This document shows positions 18,109 through 24,961 of a stretch of DNA of 64,000 nt, piece by piece. This DNA comes from DASPJL01 sp035628645 (GTDB taxonomy: Bacteria > Bacteroidota > Bacteroidia > Cytophagales > Cyclobacteriaceae). The translations under genes were made by a program, and so were the position numbers. The first letter of the stretch is position 1. Each line of letters begins with the position of its first letter. The notes below the pieces were generated by a model. That model worked only from the letters and a program-made list of their open reading frames with translations, was not told the DNA's origin and ran no database searches. The stretch lies in NCBI GenBank assembly GCA_035628645.1, contig DASPJL010000195.1, positions 62,001-126,000 on the forward strand, in the 5' to 3' direction.

Positions 18109-19719
18109 ATGATTGAAAGAAGAATCCTGTTGTCCTTAATTCTGTTTACCTTTTTTATTAACTGTAAGTCGAAAAAAGAAGAAAGCGGGTCTGATAAAAC
18201 CATTGAATATGTAGTAGGCACAGATACCCTTGTTATTCCAAAAGAAACGAAAACATTGGATGGGAAGCAGTTATCTATGATCTATTGCCAGCAATGTCAT
18301 ACATATCCTGATCCCGCTTTTTTGGAAAAGGACGTATGGGAAAAAGGCATCTTACCTCGGATGGGATTAAGACTGGGAATCGACCATCAAGAGCTTAATC
18401 CCCTTAATGGATTAAGTTTTAAGGAAATGGAGATTATATATGCCGCCCGTATTTTTCCAACAAAGCCTTTAATCTCCAAAGAAGATTGGAATAAAATTGT
18501 TAAATATTATACAACACAAGCCCCAGATAGTATTGCTCACCCAGAAAAAAGAGATGCCAAAAGCGGCTTAAAAAGTTTCAATGTCATTATTCCTAAATTC
18601 AATTATACAGAACCTGTAGATGTGTCTCTTTTGAAATTTGATTCATTAAGTTCTACGTTTTATGTTGGGGATTCAGATAAAAAGCTAAGCATTTTGAACA
18701 ATAAAGGGGAACATATAAATACTTTAGAAACAAAAAGTCCTGCAGTAGATATAGAGGTAAGAAATGGCGAAGGGTTTTATGTTTTGAATATAGGAAATCT
18801 TTCACCTACAGATTTGCCTACGGGTTTGTTCAGTACTGTGATAAATGGAAAAAAGTTTGGGAGTTTGAGCAGGGTTCTTTTGGGTGGATTGAAGAGACCT
18901 GTTGATTTTTCAATTGGAAAACTAAATGAAGATACTTTGCCGGACATCGTCGTTTCGAGTTTTGGATTTTATACGGGATCATTATCTTGGTATGAAAATA
19001 AAGGTGTGGATACCTATAAAGAACATGTATTAAGAGCTAAACCCGGCGCCCAGAAAACCATTATTAAAGATTTAAATAATGATGGGTTAATAGATATCGT
19101 TGCGTTAATGTCTCAGGGGGATGAAGGAATATTTGCATATTACAATCAGGGTAGCGGAAAATTTAAAGAAGAGAATCTCTTGCGGTTTTCTCCTATTAAT
19201 GGATCCAATTATTTTGATTTGGTTGATTTTAATAAAGATGGTTTCTTAGATATTTTATACGTCAATGGTGATAATGCAGATTATTCATATTCTTTAAAAA
19301 GTTATCATGGCATTTCAATTTATTTGAATGACGGAAAGAACAATTTCCAAAGAAAATGGTTTTATCCATTGTACGGAGCGTCTAAAGCAATAGCCAGTGA
19401 TTTCGACAAGGACGGGGATTTGGATATTGCGGCGATTGCGTTTTTCGCGGATTTTGAACATGATAATCCACTTCCATTTGTTTATCTTAAAAATGAGGGA
19501 GAATATAATTTTGTTGCTTCTACACTTGAAGACCCGTTGATAGGGAGATGGTTAACAATGGAAAGCGGAGATTTTGACAAAGATGGAGATGAAGACATAG
19601 CACTTGGAAAGTATATAACTTCTCCCTCCCCAGTTCCTATAGAGTTATTGAAAAAATGGAGAGAATCAAGTCCTTATATATTAATACTTGATAATAAATT
19701 GAAAAGAAAAAGTAATTGA
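18109..19719 (+). CDS. FG-GAP/VCBS repeat lipoprotein with a single haem c motif
   Basis: 536 residues. The lipoprotein signal has Cys19 (FINC). A short cytochrome-c-like segment follows: CQQCH at residues 60-64 is a CxxCH covalent haem site, and Met85 (LPRMGLRLG) is a plausible axial ligand. The rest (about 150-520) is a beta-propeller-like region with about five FG-GAP repeats, including DLNNDGLIDIVAL, DFNKDGFLDILYV, DFDKDGDLDIAA and DFDKDGDEDIAL. It starts 6 nt after the larger FG-GAP gene and is surely co-transcribed. It should be envelope-located. The haem suggests electron transfer or a redox reaction linked to the SusCD substrate, but that is inference. The lipobox -1 residue is Asn, unusual outside this phylum. 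Confidence 0.8.
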   Translation: MIERRILLSLILFTFFINCKSKKEESGSDKTIEYVVGTDTLVIPKETKTLDGKQLSMIYCQQCHTYPDPAFLEKDVWEKGILPRMGLRLGIDHQELNPLNGLSFKEMEIIYAARIFPTKPLISKEDWNKIVKYYTTQAPDSIAHPEKRDAKSGLKSFNVIIPKFNYTEPVDVSLLKFDSLSSTFYVGDSDKKLSILNNKGEHINTLETKSPAVDIEVRNGEGFYVLNIGNLSPTDLPTGLFSTVINGKKFGSLSRVLLGGLKRPVDFSIGKLNEDTLPDIVVSSFGFYTGSLSWYENKGVDTYKEHVLRAKPGAQKTIIKDLNNDGLIDIVALMSQGDEGIFAYYNQGSGKFKEENLLRFSPINGSNYFDLVDFNKDGFLDILYVNGDNADYSYSLKSYHGISIYLNDGKNNFQRKWFYPLYGASKAIASDFDKDGDLDIAAIAFFADFEHDNPLPFVYLKNEGEYNFVASTLEDPLIGRWLTMESGDFDKDGDEDIALGKYITSPSPVPIELLKKWRESSPYILILDNKLKRKSN

Positions 19720-19754
19720 TTCTAATTATGCTGAAGAAAAAAGGAAATCCTATA

Positions 19755-19785
19755 CTTGAAGTTTTCTTTCCTTAATATATTTTTG
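19755..19785 (+). promoter_or_regulatory. Bacteroidota-type promoter for efp
   Basis: CTTG (19755-19758, one mismatch to TTTG) and TATTTTTG (19778-19785, matching TAnnTTTG) are separated by exactly 19 nt. Transcription would start near 19792, leaving a leader of roughly 8-10 nt before the ATG at 19800. Confidence 0.6.
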
Positions 19786-19799
19786 AATAAAAATCAATT

Positions 19800-20360
19800 A
19801 TGGCGAATACATCTGATTTATCGCGTGGAGCTTTTATTAGATATAACGGAGAATTGGTAGTAGTCCTTGAATATGAACATAGGACCCCGGGAAATCTTCG
19901 TGCTTTTTATCAAGTTAAAATGCGAAATGTAAGAAGCGGAAAGCTTGTCGAAAACCGTTTTAGAGCAGGAGAAGATATCGAGTTTGTCAGGGTTGAGGTA
20001 AAACCACACCAATTTCTTTATAGAGAAGGCGACAATTTGGTCTGTATGGATAATGAAACCTTCGAGCAAATATATGTGCCTCAGGAATATTTTGGGAGTT
20101 CAGCGGCTTTCTTAAAAGAAGAGATGATCGTAAATATATCTTTTGAAGGTGATTCTCCAATTTATGCCGAAGCGCCCAATTTTGTAGAATTGGAAGTCAC
20201 TTATACAGAACCCGGAATTAGGGGAGATACGGCAACAAAGACGTTAAAACCTGCTACAGTAGAAACCGGAGCAAAAATCCTGGTACCTTTATTTATAGAT
20301 ATTGGAGAAAAGGTCCGGATTGATACTCGGACAGGTGAGTATATGGAAAGAGTAAAATAA
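19800..20360 (+). CDS. efp: Translation elongation factor P
   Basis: 186 residues, the standard EF-P length, with a KOW-like N-terminal domain, a middle OB domain and a C-terminal OB domain ending in the conserved GEKVRIDTRTGEYMERVK. EF-P rescues ribosomes stalled on polyproline. The loop that reaches the peptidyl-transferase centre reads RTPGNLRAF, so the tip residue equivalent to E. coli Lys34 is Asn32. The lysine and arginine modification pathways known from other bacteria therefore cannot act here. It stands as a single gene with its own promoter and a short terminator. Confidence 0.95.
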   Translation: MANTSDLSRGAFIRYNGELVVVLEYEHRTPGNLRAFYQVKMRNVRSGKLVENRFRAGEDIEFVRVEVKPHQFLYREGDNLVCMDNETFEQIYVPQEYFGSSAAFLKEEMIVNISFEGDSPIYAEAPNFVELEVTYTEPGIRGDTATKTLKPATVETGAKILVPLFIDIGEKVRIDTRTGEYMERVK

Positions 20361-20368
20361 TCAGTAAT

Positions 20369-20390
20369 GCCAGTTTAGCTGGCTTTTTTT
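20369..20390 (+). terminator. Short Rho-independent terminator after efp
   Basis: A 5-bp GC-rich stem (GCCAG at 20369-20373, CTGGC at 20379-20383) with a 5-nt loop is followed by seven T. It is weak but correctly placed, 8 nt after the efp stop and 9 nt before the next gene. Confidence 0.6.
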
Positions 20391-20398
20391 ATAGACAT

Positions 20399-21079
20399 AT
20401 GAGAACTCTAGTTAAAATTTTTTTACTGAATTTGATTCTGGTAATTTTTGTTCAATGTAAAAATCAGAATAAGGCAGGCGAAGGACAAAAAGAGACACAA
20501 GATTCTGATACTAAAGCAGCAGATGCTGCACAAAAAATGATTTTATTTTATGGAAATAGCATTACAGCCGGATATGGTCTGGATTTGTCTGAGGCATTTC
20601 CCGCATTAATTCAAAAGAAAATAGATTCCTTAGACCTTAACTATAAAGTAATAAATGCTGGCGTAAGCGGGGAAACTAGCTCGGCAGGTCTAAATAGATT
20701 GGATTGGGTGCTTAAACAAAAAGTAGACATTTTTGTTTTGGAACTAGGCGCAAATGATGGCTTGAGAGGAATAAAACTTGAAGAAACGAAAAGGAATTTA
20801 CAAGGAATTATAGATAAAGTGAAGGCTGAAAACCCTCAAGTAAAAATTGTGTTAGCTGGAATGGAAATGCCTCCAAGCATGGGAAAGGAATATACAATGG
20901 AGTTTAGGCAGATGTATAAAGACCTTGCCTCTGAAAATAAAGTCTATTTTATACCTTTCTTGCTGGAAGGGGTAGGGGGTGAACCAACATTAAATTTACC
21001 TGATGGTATACACCCTACTGCAGAAGGACATCAAATCCTTTCTGAAAATGTTTGGAAGGTCCTCAAGGATATCCTTTAA
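20399..21079 (+). CDS. SGNH-hydrolase lipoprotein (arylesterase/TesA-like)
   Basis: 226 residues. The signal peptide has a lipobox-like end at Cys20 (IFVQC; Gln at -1 is atypical), then a polar linker to about residue 45. The catalytic serine is Ser54 in FYGNSITAGYG (a GNS variant of the GDS motif). The oxyanion residues are the Gly in NAGVSGET and the Asn in LGANDGLRG, and Asp202-x-x-His205 (DGIHP) completes the triad. The family hydrolyses esters or thioesters (esterase I/lysophospholipase L1). It is probably anchored in the envelope and acts on lipids or acylated compounds. Its 3' end is 7 nt from the convergent J-protein gene. Confidence 0.85.
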   Translation: MRTLVKIFLLNLILVIFVQCKNQNKAGEGQKETQDSDTKAADAAQKMILFYGNSITAGYGLDLSEAFPALIQKKIDSLDLNYKVINAGVSGETSSAGLNRLDWVLKQKVDIFVLELGANDGLRGIKLEETKRNLQGIIDKVKAENPQVKIVLAGMEMPPSMGKEYTMEFRQMYKDLASENKVYFIPFLLEGVGGEPTLNLPDGIHPTAEGHQILSENVWKVLKDIL

Positions 21080-21086
21080 GATTTTG

Positions 21087-22016
21087 TTAGGCAGGAATGG
21101 GTTCTTTTCTCATTTCTGCAAGCTTCCTAAACAATTCGGTTTCTTCAGCAGAAAGATTTTGAGGAACCGTAATATTAATCCTCGCATAAAGGTCCCCTTT
21201 GATAGTTGAATTCTTGTAATCAGGAAATCCTAGTCCTTTAAGTCGCAGAACTTTTCCGCCCGCTATTCCTTTGGGAATATTTATATTCACACTTCCTCCT
21301 AATGTATCTACCTTGGTTTTTCCACCTAAAACAGCCACATAAACACTTACCGGGACATCTGTATAGATGTCATTCTCTTTTCTTTCAAATTTTGGATCTA
21401 TTTTTATGCTGACTTTTAGAAGAAGATCGCCTTTATTAGGTGTTTTGGTTCCCTGATTTTTTATTCTAAGAATCTCCCCGTCTTTTATTCCTGGTTTAAT
21501 TTTTACCCTCAACTTCCTTTCACTTAAGTCGATAATTCTTGAAGTCCCTGAAAAGGCTTCTTCCATACTTATGTCTATTCTTCCTTCCAAATCCGGTTCT
21601 TTATAGAACCCCGAGTTACTTTGGGATTGTGCGCCGCCCCCAAATCCACCTCCAAAAAAGCTTTTGAAAAAATCAGAAAATCCGCCGCCGCCCATAAAAT
21701 CATTGGGGTCTCCTTCAAATTCAAAGCGCGTTCCGCCCTTATTTGTATTTGCATACTGAGACCAATCAAAACCTCCTCCGGCTTGTTCATATTGCTTCCA
21801 GTTCGAACCGAGTTGATCATATTTTTTTCTTTTCTCAGGATCTTCCAGCACCTCATATGCTTCGGAAACCTCTTTAAATTTCTCTTCAGATTTTTTGTCT
21901 CCTTTATTTTTGTCGGGATGATATTTTACTGCAAGCTTCCTATACGCCTTTTTTATCTCTTCTTGAGAAGCATTTTTATTAACACCTAAAGTTTTATAAT
22001 AATCTTTATACTCCAT
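21087..22016 (-). CDS. cbpA: J-domain co-chaperone, CbpA-like (class B)
   Basis: 309 residues from the chosen start. The J domain has HPD at 33-35, followed by a Gly/Phe-rich linker (about 95-140, GGGGFSDFFKSFFGGGFGGG) and two C-terminal substrate-binding beta-domains. The CxxCxGxG zinc fingers of DnaJ are absent, which places it with CbpA/DnaJ class B. It stimulates DnaK ATPase. An in-frame ATG 48 nt upstream exists, but the extra 16 residues do not fit the family, whose proteins begin about 4 residues before YYKTLGV, so I take ATG at 22014-22016. It is divergent from hsp20 across a 229-nt gap. Confidence 0.9.
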   Translation of the reverse strand: MEYKDYYKTLGVNKNASQEEIKKAYRKLAVKYHPDKNKGDKKSEEKFKEVSEAYEVLEDPEKRKKYDQLGSNWKQYEQAGGGFDWSQYANTNKGGTRFEFEGDPNDFMGGGGFSDFFKSFFGGGFGGGAQSQSNSGFYKEPDLEGRIDISMEEAFSGTSRIIDLSERKLRVKIKPGIKDGEILRIKNQGTKTPNKGDLLLKVSIKIDPKFERKENDIYTDVPVSVYVAVLGGKTKVDTLGGSVNINIPKGIAGGKVLRLKGLGFPDYKNSTIKGDLYARINITVPQNLSAEETELFRKLAEMRKEPIPA

Positions 22017-22125
22017 ATTTTCTCTTTTTAATGAGTTCAACGATAATATTTTTATGCTGTTCAAACGTTATACCGACCATTTTCAACATTTTTTCTTCAT
22101 CTCAGAAATATTAAACAAAGTCAAA

Positions 22126-22156
22126 TTGACATTATTTAATTAAATTTTAGTGTCAA
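22126..22156. promoter_or_regulatory. Imperfect palindrome, candidate activator site
   Basis: TTGACA (22126-22131) and TGTCAA (22151-22156) are exact inverted arms separated by 19 AT-rich bases that are partly self-complementary. The centre lies about 80 nt upstream of the transcription start predicted from the sigma-54-like promoter at 22196-22211, where an enhancer-binding protein could sit. Confidence 0.4.
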
Positions 22157-22195
22157 ATCGTCATGTTTTTTCTGATTTTTTATTAATAATTCCAA

Positions 22196-22211
22196 TGGCA
22201 TATCACTTGCA
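22196..22211 (+). promoter_or_regulatory. Sigma-54-type (-24/-12) promoter before hsp20
   Basis: TGGCA and TTGCA are spaced so that the invariant GG (22197-22198) and GC (22209-22210) are exactly 10 nt apart, matching the RpoN consensus TGGCAC-N5-TTGCA in all but one position. The predicted start near 22221 is about 25 nt before the hsp20 ATG. No TAnnTTTG element is present here. Confidence 0.65.
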
Positions 22212-22245
22212 TCCCGTCTTTTAAACTTAAAATAGAAAGATAATT

Positions 22246-22677
22246 ATGACACTTATGAGAAAATTTAATGCAACCTGGCCAGATTATTTAGAAGACTATT
22301 TCGGCAAAGATTCTTCAGATAATGTCTGGTTTCCTAAAGCAGCGCTAAATAATCCTGCTGTTAATATTATAGAAGCCAAAGATGAATTTTTCATTGAACT
22401 TGCCGTTCCAGGTTTTGATAAAGAAGATTTTAAAATTGACCTTCAAAACAATGTTCTGACCATTGGCACTAAGAAAGAACATTCCTTAAAAGACTCGGAT
22501 AAGCGGTATAGTAAAAGAGAGTTTGTTTTTGGTCCATTTGAAAAAACTTTTGTTTTGCCTAAAAGCATAGACGGGGAAAAAATTGAAGCTTCATATAAGA
22601 ATGGTATATTGGAAATATCAATTCCTAAAAAAGAAGAAGCTAAGGTAAAGGAGCCAAAAGCTATAGAAATAAAATAA
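22246..22677 (+). CDS. Small heat-shock protein, Hsp20/alpha-crystallin family
   Basis: 143 residues. The alpha-crystallin domain spans about 35-130, with the typical VPGFDKEDFKIDLQNNVLTI and the late AxYKNGILEISIPK strand. The C-terminal IEI is the I-x-I/V motif used to dock neighbouring subunits in the oligomer. It is an ATP-independent holdase that keeps unfolding proteins soluble for DnaK. It is divergent from a J-protein gene, so the pair forms a small stress island. The start ATG at 22246 has another ATG three codons later. Expression probably depends on the sigma-54-like promoter just upstream rather than on a CIRCE element, which is absent. Confidence 0.9.
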   Translation: MTLMRKFNATWPDYLEDYFGKDSSDNVWFPKAALNNPAVNIIEAKDEFFIELAVPGFDKEDFKIDLQNNVLTIGTKKEHSLKDSDKRYSKREFVFGPFEKTFVLPKSIDGEKIEASYKNGILEISIPKKEEAKVKEPKAIEIK

Positions 22678-22693
22678 TTCCAAAGCTTGATTT

Positions 22694-22732
22694 AAAGAAG
22701 TAAAGGGAGCCATAAGGCTCCTTTACTTCTTT
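22694..22732. terminator. Long hairpin between convergent genes
   Basis: A 17-bp stem with one bulged G (22694-22711 with 22716-22732) closes a 4-nt loop. Its right end overlaps the stop codon of the minus-strand gene ending at 22731. T runs are short on both sides, so it may act as a bidirectional terminator or an RNA 3'-end stabiliser for hsp20 and the convergent gene. Confidence 0.7.
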
Positions 22733-24809
22733 AATAGACTCCATGGTATTTCCTTAATCCCCACTCGATACTAATAAGTATCAGAAGTAAAAAGAATAAC
22801 CATTTCAAATGGATTAGTTCAAGGTTTTCTTCCGAATTGTGGATTTTTCCCTTGGCTTTATTTTTAAGTAATTCTTCAGTAAGAGAGGAAATTTGAGAAG
22901 GATAAAAAACCTTTCCTCCGGTATTGTTTGCCAACTCTCTTAATACCGCGTGGTTTGCAGTGGTATTCAAGGACTCTAGCTGCAATTCTTTTATTATAAA
23001 TTGTCCTGAGACCGATTCTTTTTTTCCGTCCAATTGTGTAGAGGCTGTGTATTTGTAAATTCCTGCATTCAATCCTCCAACATCATAGGTGGAATTATTC
23101 TTACTATTAATATAGGAATATTTGAAGGCACGACCGGATTCATCGGTTATTTCCAGATTTATTTTCTGTCCATATATTTTTTCATAAATATTATTATAAA
23201 CCTCTGTTTCAAATACTACGGGTTCATTATCATAAATTTCATTGTTGATAGGATAAACCCTAAACTTTCTTTTATCTTCTTTTGAAGAAAGATATTGAAC
23301 TAGTTTCGTCACCACTTCGTCAAAAACCACTGTACTATTGTTAAGATAATATTCATGAAGGCGCCATTCCCAAATGCCATTGCCTATGATTACTCCACTC
23401 TTTGAGTTTTCGGTACTTCCTACTGCAATTAAAGGTTTATCAGTACTCACTGTTCCCACTTTCTGATATAAGAATACCTCAAAATCTGCCGGAACCTGAA
23501 AATCTCCAAAAGGCACTATTATAGGAGGATATTTTAGAATGGTATTTTGATGATCTTCGGTTAAAGTAAACTTGTTGAAATTTTTATTAAATACCGGGAA
23601 CACCTCATCTTTCTGAATTCCATGTGGGTGAATGTCAACAGAGGAGGTTGATGCATTGAACTGATTTAAATTGGATTGATTAGCTAAAATATATAGATGA
23701 TTTTTCGATTTGGTTTTAAATTGATTAAAGACAGATAATGCATTGTTATATATATCAGGAATCTGATGAAAGATGACAAGGTCAAATTTTGGGTCTTCAG
23801 GTTGAGCGCTTATCCCCGGAATAAATAAAGTGAACTCATAGTTCTCCTTATTTTCCAGGGCCGACTTAATTGCTTTCACATCCGGATGAGGAGCAAGTGC
23901 AACCATTAATATTTTTTCCTTATTATCAATGATGTCGATATATACTTCCCCCGTATTGTTTTTATTGGAATATTCGCCTCGTAATGGATTTACAGCAACC
24001 GTATAATGCTGTACACCTGGTTCTGAACTTGAAGTATAAAAGGTAGTTTGATTTATATTATCTTCAGCAATGGTGATGGTTTTTGAGTCTAGCACCTTGC
24101 CATTTTTTAAAAGGTTTACTGTCGCCATTTCATTAGAGAATCCTTCCCCTGTGATTTCCAGCACGATGGGAAATTTATTCCCCCGATAAGCAACTTTATT
24201 ATAAATGACGTTTTTTAAGTTCAAATCCTTTTTAGGGATAGTGTCCCCAATTGCCAGAGGGAACAATGTAAAATTATAGGGGGAATAATTAGGCGCCGTC
24301 CCTTGATTAAATATTCCATCAGTAAGGAAGACGACGCCAGCTAAGTTACTGTTCTCATATTTTGATTGAATTCCTGAGAGAAAGGAACTGATATTGGTAA
24401 CGGGATGATTAAATTTTACTGAATCCGGATTTTTTATTTCAGTTGATGAAAAACTTTCGATCTCTACCTCAAATTCATCCCGAAGCTTCTTGGCCTGAAT
24501 GTCCAGATTTTGCAAAAGATTATTTAGAAAACGTTTATCATGAATATTGGCTATCGATTGAGAATTATCGATGGCTATTAGTACGATTGGTTTTTCAATA
24601 TAATTTCTTATCTGTTTTATAACTGGGGCCAATAAAAGAAAACAAATGATAAAAACAGTAAGAAAACGTAAACCAGCAAGAACATAATTGAACACTTTGC
24701 TCCAATCGGGTATTTTCTTGTATAGAAGAAAGGCATAGAGGGCAGCCACAAGTAAACACAATAAGATATACCATGGAGAACTCTGTGTGAATATTTCTGT
24801 TCTTGTCAT
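22731..24809 (-). CDS. Membrane-anchored VWA-like protein
   Basis: 692 residues. Two N-terminal membrane segments (about 13-30 and 43-64) precede a von Willebrand A-like domain with a MIDAS-type D81-x-S83-x-S85 (AIDNSQS) and a second motif VFLTDGIFNQG. Beta-rich and Rossmann-like regions follow (VALAPHPDVKAIKSAL, FDLVIFHQIPDIY, resembling glutamine-amidotransferase-like domains). A final membrane helix lies near 664-682 before a short basic tail. Similar Bacteroidota proteins are annotated only as VWA or hypothetical. It is probably inner-membrane with a periplasmic body. Role unknown. It is 152 nt downstream of the DUF2723 gene, on the same strand, with a terminator between. Confidence 0.7.
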   Translation of the reverse strand: MTRTEIFTQSSPWYILLCLLVAALYAFLLYKKIPDWSKVFNYVLAGLRFLTVFIICFLLLAPVIKQIRNYIEKPIVLIAIDNSQSIANIHDKRFLNNLLQNLDIQAKKLRDEFEVEIESFSSTEIKNPDSVKFNHPVTNISSFLSGIQSKYENSNLAGVVFLTDGIFNQGTAPNYSPYNFTLFPLAIGDTIPKKDLNLKNVIYNKVAYRGNKFPIVLEITGEGFSNEMATVNLLKNGKVLDSKTITIAEDNINQTTFYTSSSEPGVQHYTVAVNPLRGEYSNKNNTGEVYIDIIDNKEKILMVALAPHPDVKAIKSALENKENYEFTLFIPGISAQPEDPKFDLVIFHQIPDIYNNALSVFNQFKTKSKNHLYILANQSNLNQFNASTSSVDIHPHGIQKDEVFPVFNKNFNKFTLTEDHQNTILKYPPIIVPFGDFQVPADFEVFLYQKVGTVSTDKPLIAVGSTENSKSGVIIGNGIWEWRLHEYYLNNSTVVFDEVVTKLVQYLSSKEDKRKFRVYPINNEIYDNEPVVFETEVYNNIYEKIYGQKINLEITDESGRAFKYSYINSKNNSTYDVGGLNAGIYKYTASTQLDGKKESVSGQFIIKELQLESLNTTANHAVLRELANNTGGKVFYPSQISSLTEELLKNKAKGKIHNSEENLELIHLKWLFFLLLILISIEWGLRKYHGVY

Positions 24810-24905
24810 CTACGATTGGAATTTAATCAAAATAGTTCTGGTGATGCTAATTCTTAGATCGAACCTTTTAATAACGGAAAACAATATTAAACCTGTTACC
24901 AACAA

Positions 24906-24943
24906 AATAAAAAAGACACCAGACTTTTGCCTAATGTCTTTTT
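24906..24943 (-). terminator. Rho-independent terminator after the DUF2723 gene
   Basis: A 9-bp stem (24910-24918 with 24935-24943, arm AAAAAGACA) has a 16-nt loop and, on the minus strand, a T-rich tail after the stem. It lies 19 nt beyond the stop of the DUF2723 gene. Confidence 0.65.
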
Positions 24944-24961
24944 CTGAAGATAAATATTTTT

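Noticed and set aside
22017..22064. N-terminal extension of the J-protein
   Set aside because: J domains begin right at the ATG at 22014-22016; the extra 16 residues do not fit the family.
22017..22245. CIRCE/HrcA operator at the J-protein-hsp20 gap
   Set aside because: No TTAGCACTC-N9-GAGTGCTAA pattern; the palindrome present has different arms.
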